This document shows positions 63,929 through 64,000 of a stretch of DNA of 64,000 nucleotides, in pieces. This DNA is from Methanobrevibacter sp. GTDB lineage: Archaea; Methanobacteriota; Methanobacteria; Methanobacteriales; Methanobacteriaceae. The stretch spans positions 9,409 through 73,408 of the forward strand of contig NZ_SUTI01000010.1 of the NCBI RefSeq assembly GCF_015062985.1, given 5' to 3'. Positions within the stretch are counted from its first letter, which is position 1, and each line of letters begins with the position of its first letter. The notes under the pieces are model-generated. The model saw only the letters and a program-made list of their open reading frames with translations, did not search any database and was not told where the DNA came from. The position numbers and the translations under genes were made by a program.

Positions 63929-64000
63929 ATGGTAGTAAAAATTGCTATTATTAAAAGTGGTAATATTGGTACTTCACCAGTAATTGACCTATTGTTAGAC
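63929..64000 (+). CDS. mtd: F420-dependent methylenetetrahydromethanopterin dehydrogenase, N-terminus
   Basis: Only 24 codons are visible, MVVKIAIIKSGNIGTSPVID and LLLD, which match the Mtd N-terminus closely. Mtd oxidises or forms methylene-H4MPT with F420 in methanogenesis. AAAGGAG precedes the ATG by 8 nt. The gene runs past the right edge. Confidence 0.88.
   Translation, partial: MVVKIAIIKSGNIGTSPVIDLLLD

Noticed and set aside
1..64000. CRISPR array, transposase, integrase or prophage
   Set aside because: No regularly spaced repeats or recombinase motifs were seen anywhere in the window.

Overview
This 64 kb window is a chromosomal segment of a low-GC methanogenic archaeon, most likely Methanobrevibacter or a close member of the Methanobacteriales. 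The evidence is a nitrogenase-like CfbD for coenzyme F430, the start of the F420-dependent methylene-H4MPT dehydrogenase gene (mtd), two Mur-type ligases as expected for pseudomurein, archaeal RfcS/RfcL, Hef, RecJ-like DHH exonuclease, a Kae1-Bud32 fusion, archaeal S15, an archaeal-type mevalonate branch (both subunits of the aconitase-X-type phosphomevalonate dehydratase), tRNA genes without encoded CCA, and Shine-Dalgarno sequences of the GGTGA/GGAGG type. Genus is an inference; no rRNA is present.

Layout. 1-3.5 kb: trpEGDC operon (minus strand, trpC cut by the left edge) with TGTACA-like boxes beside the TATA box. 3.6-5.1 kb: XRE regulator, CPBP protease and a small membrane protein. 5.2-13 kb: purB, copper P-type ATPase, then truD, zinc-ribbon protein, phosphomevalonate dehydratase small subunit and amidohydrolase, preceded by tRNA-Arg. 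13-17 kb: pilin-like protein, AIR-synthase-like protein, hisH and cfbD. 17-22 kb: redox-type C_GCAxxG protein, small Asn/Thr-rich surface protein, a frameshifted TetR gene, an SLC13-type transporter, two small genes and the YchF-like GTPase. 22-31 kb is the most accessory stretch: a metallophosphoesterase plus a holin-like/alkaline-phosphatase fusion, a SirTM sirtuin-macrodomain ADP-ribosylation pair with a divergent HxlR regulator, cbiE, and a 956-residue secreted Ig-repeat protein coupled to a 59-residue membrane protein. 31-34.4 kb: Get3/ArsA ATPase, a DUF389 pseudogene, and two tandem small membrane proteins between inverted 22-nt repeats. 34.4-50.7 kb: housekeeping genes (nadE, leuS, trmI, htpX with an EF-hand loop, rfcS, rfcL, aroE, hisS, hisI, PIN-ATPase-KH protein, a xylose-isomerase-like protein, hef). 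50.7-59 kb: two Mur ligases, phosphomevalonate dehydratase large subunit, RecJ-like, rps15, XTPase, Kae1-Bud32. 59-64 kb: a three-gene winged-helix cassette, a hypothetical gene with cobT, uppP, ilvE, tRNA-Val, and the start of mtd.

How they fit together. Amino-acid synthesis (Trp, His, Ile/Val/Leu, shikimate), cofactor synthesis (F430, cobamide, NAD), isoprenoid and cell-envelope lipid/pseudomurein functions, replication/repair and translation dominate. No transposase, integrase, CRISPR array or prophage was seen. Transfer or decay is suggested only in small islands around 17-20, 25-34 and 59-60 kb. The candidates most worth testing are the SirTM/Zn-macrodomain module, the surface-protein/small-membrane-protein pair that resembles a toxin-immunity arrangement, and apparent non-canonical start codons (AUU for nadE, AUA for the macrodomain gene).
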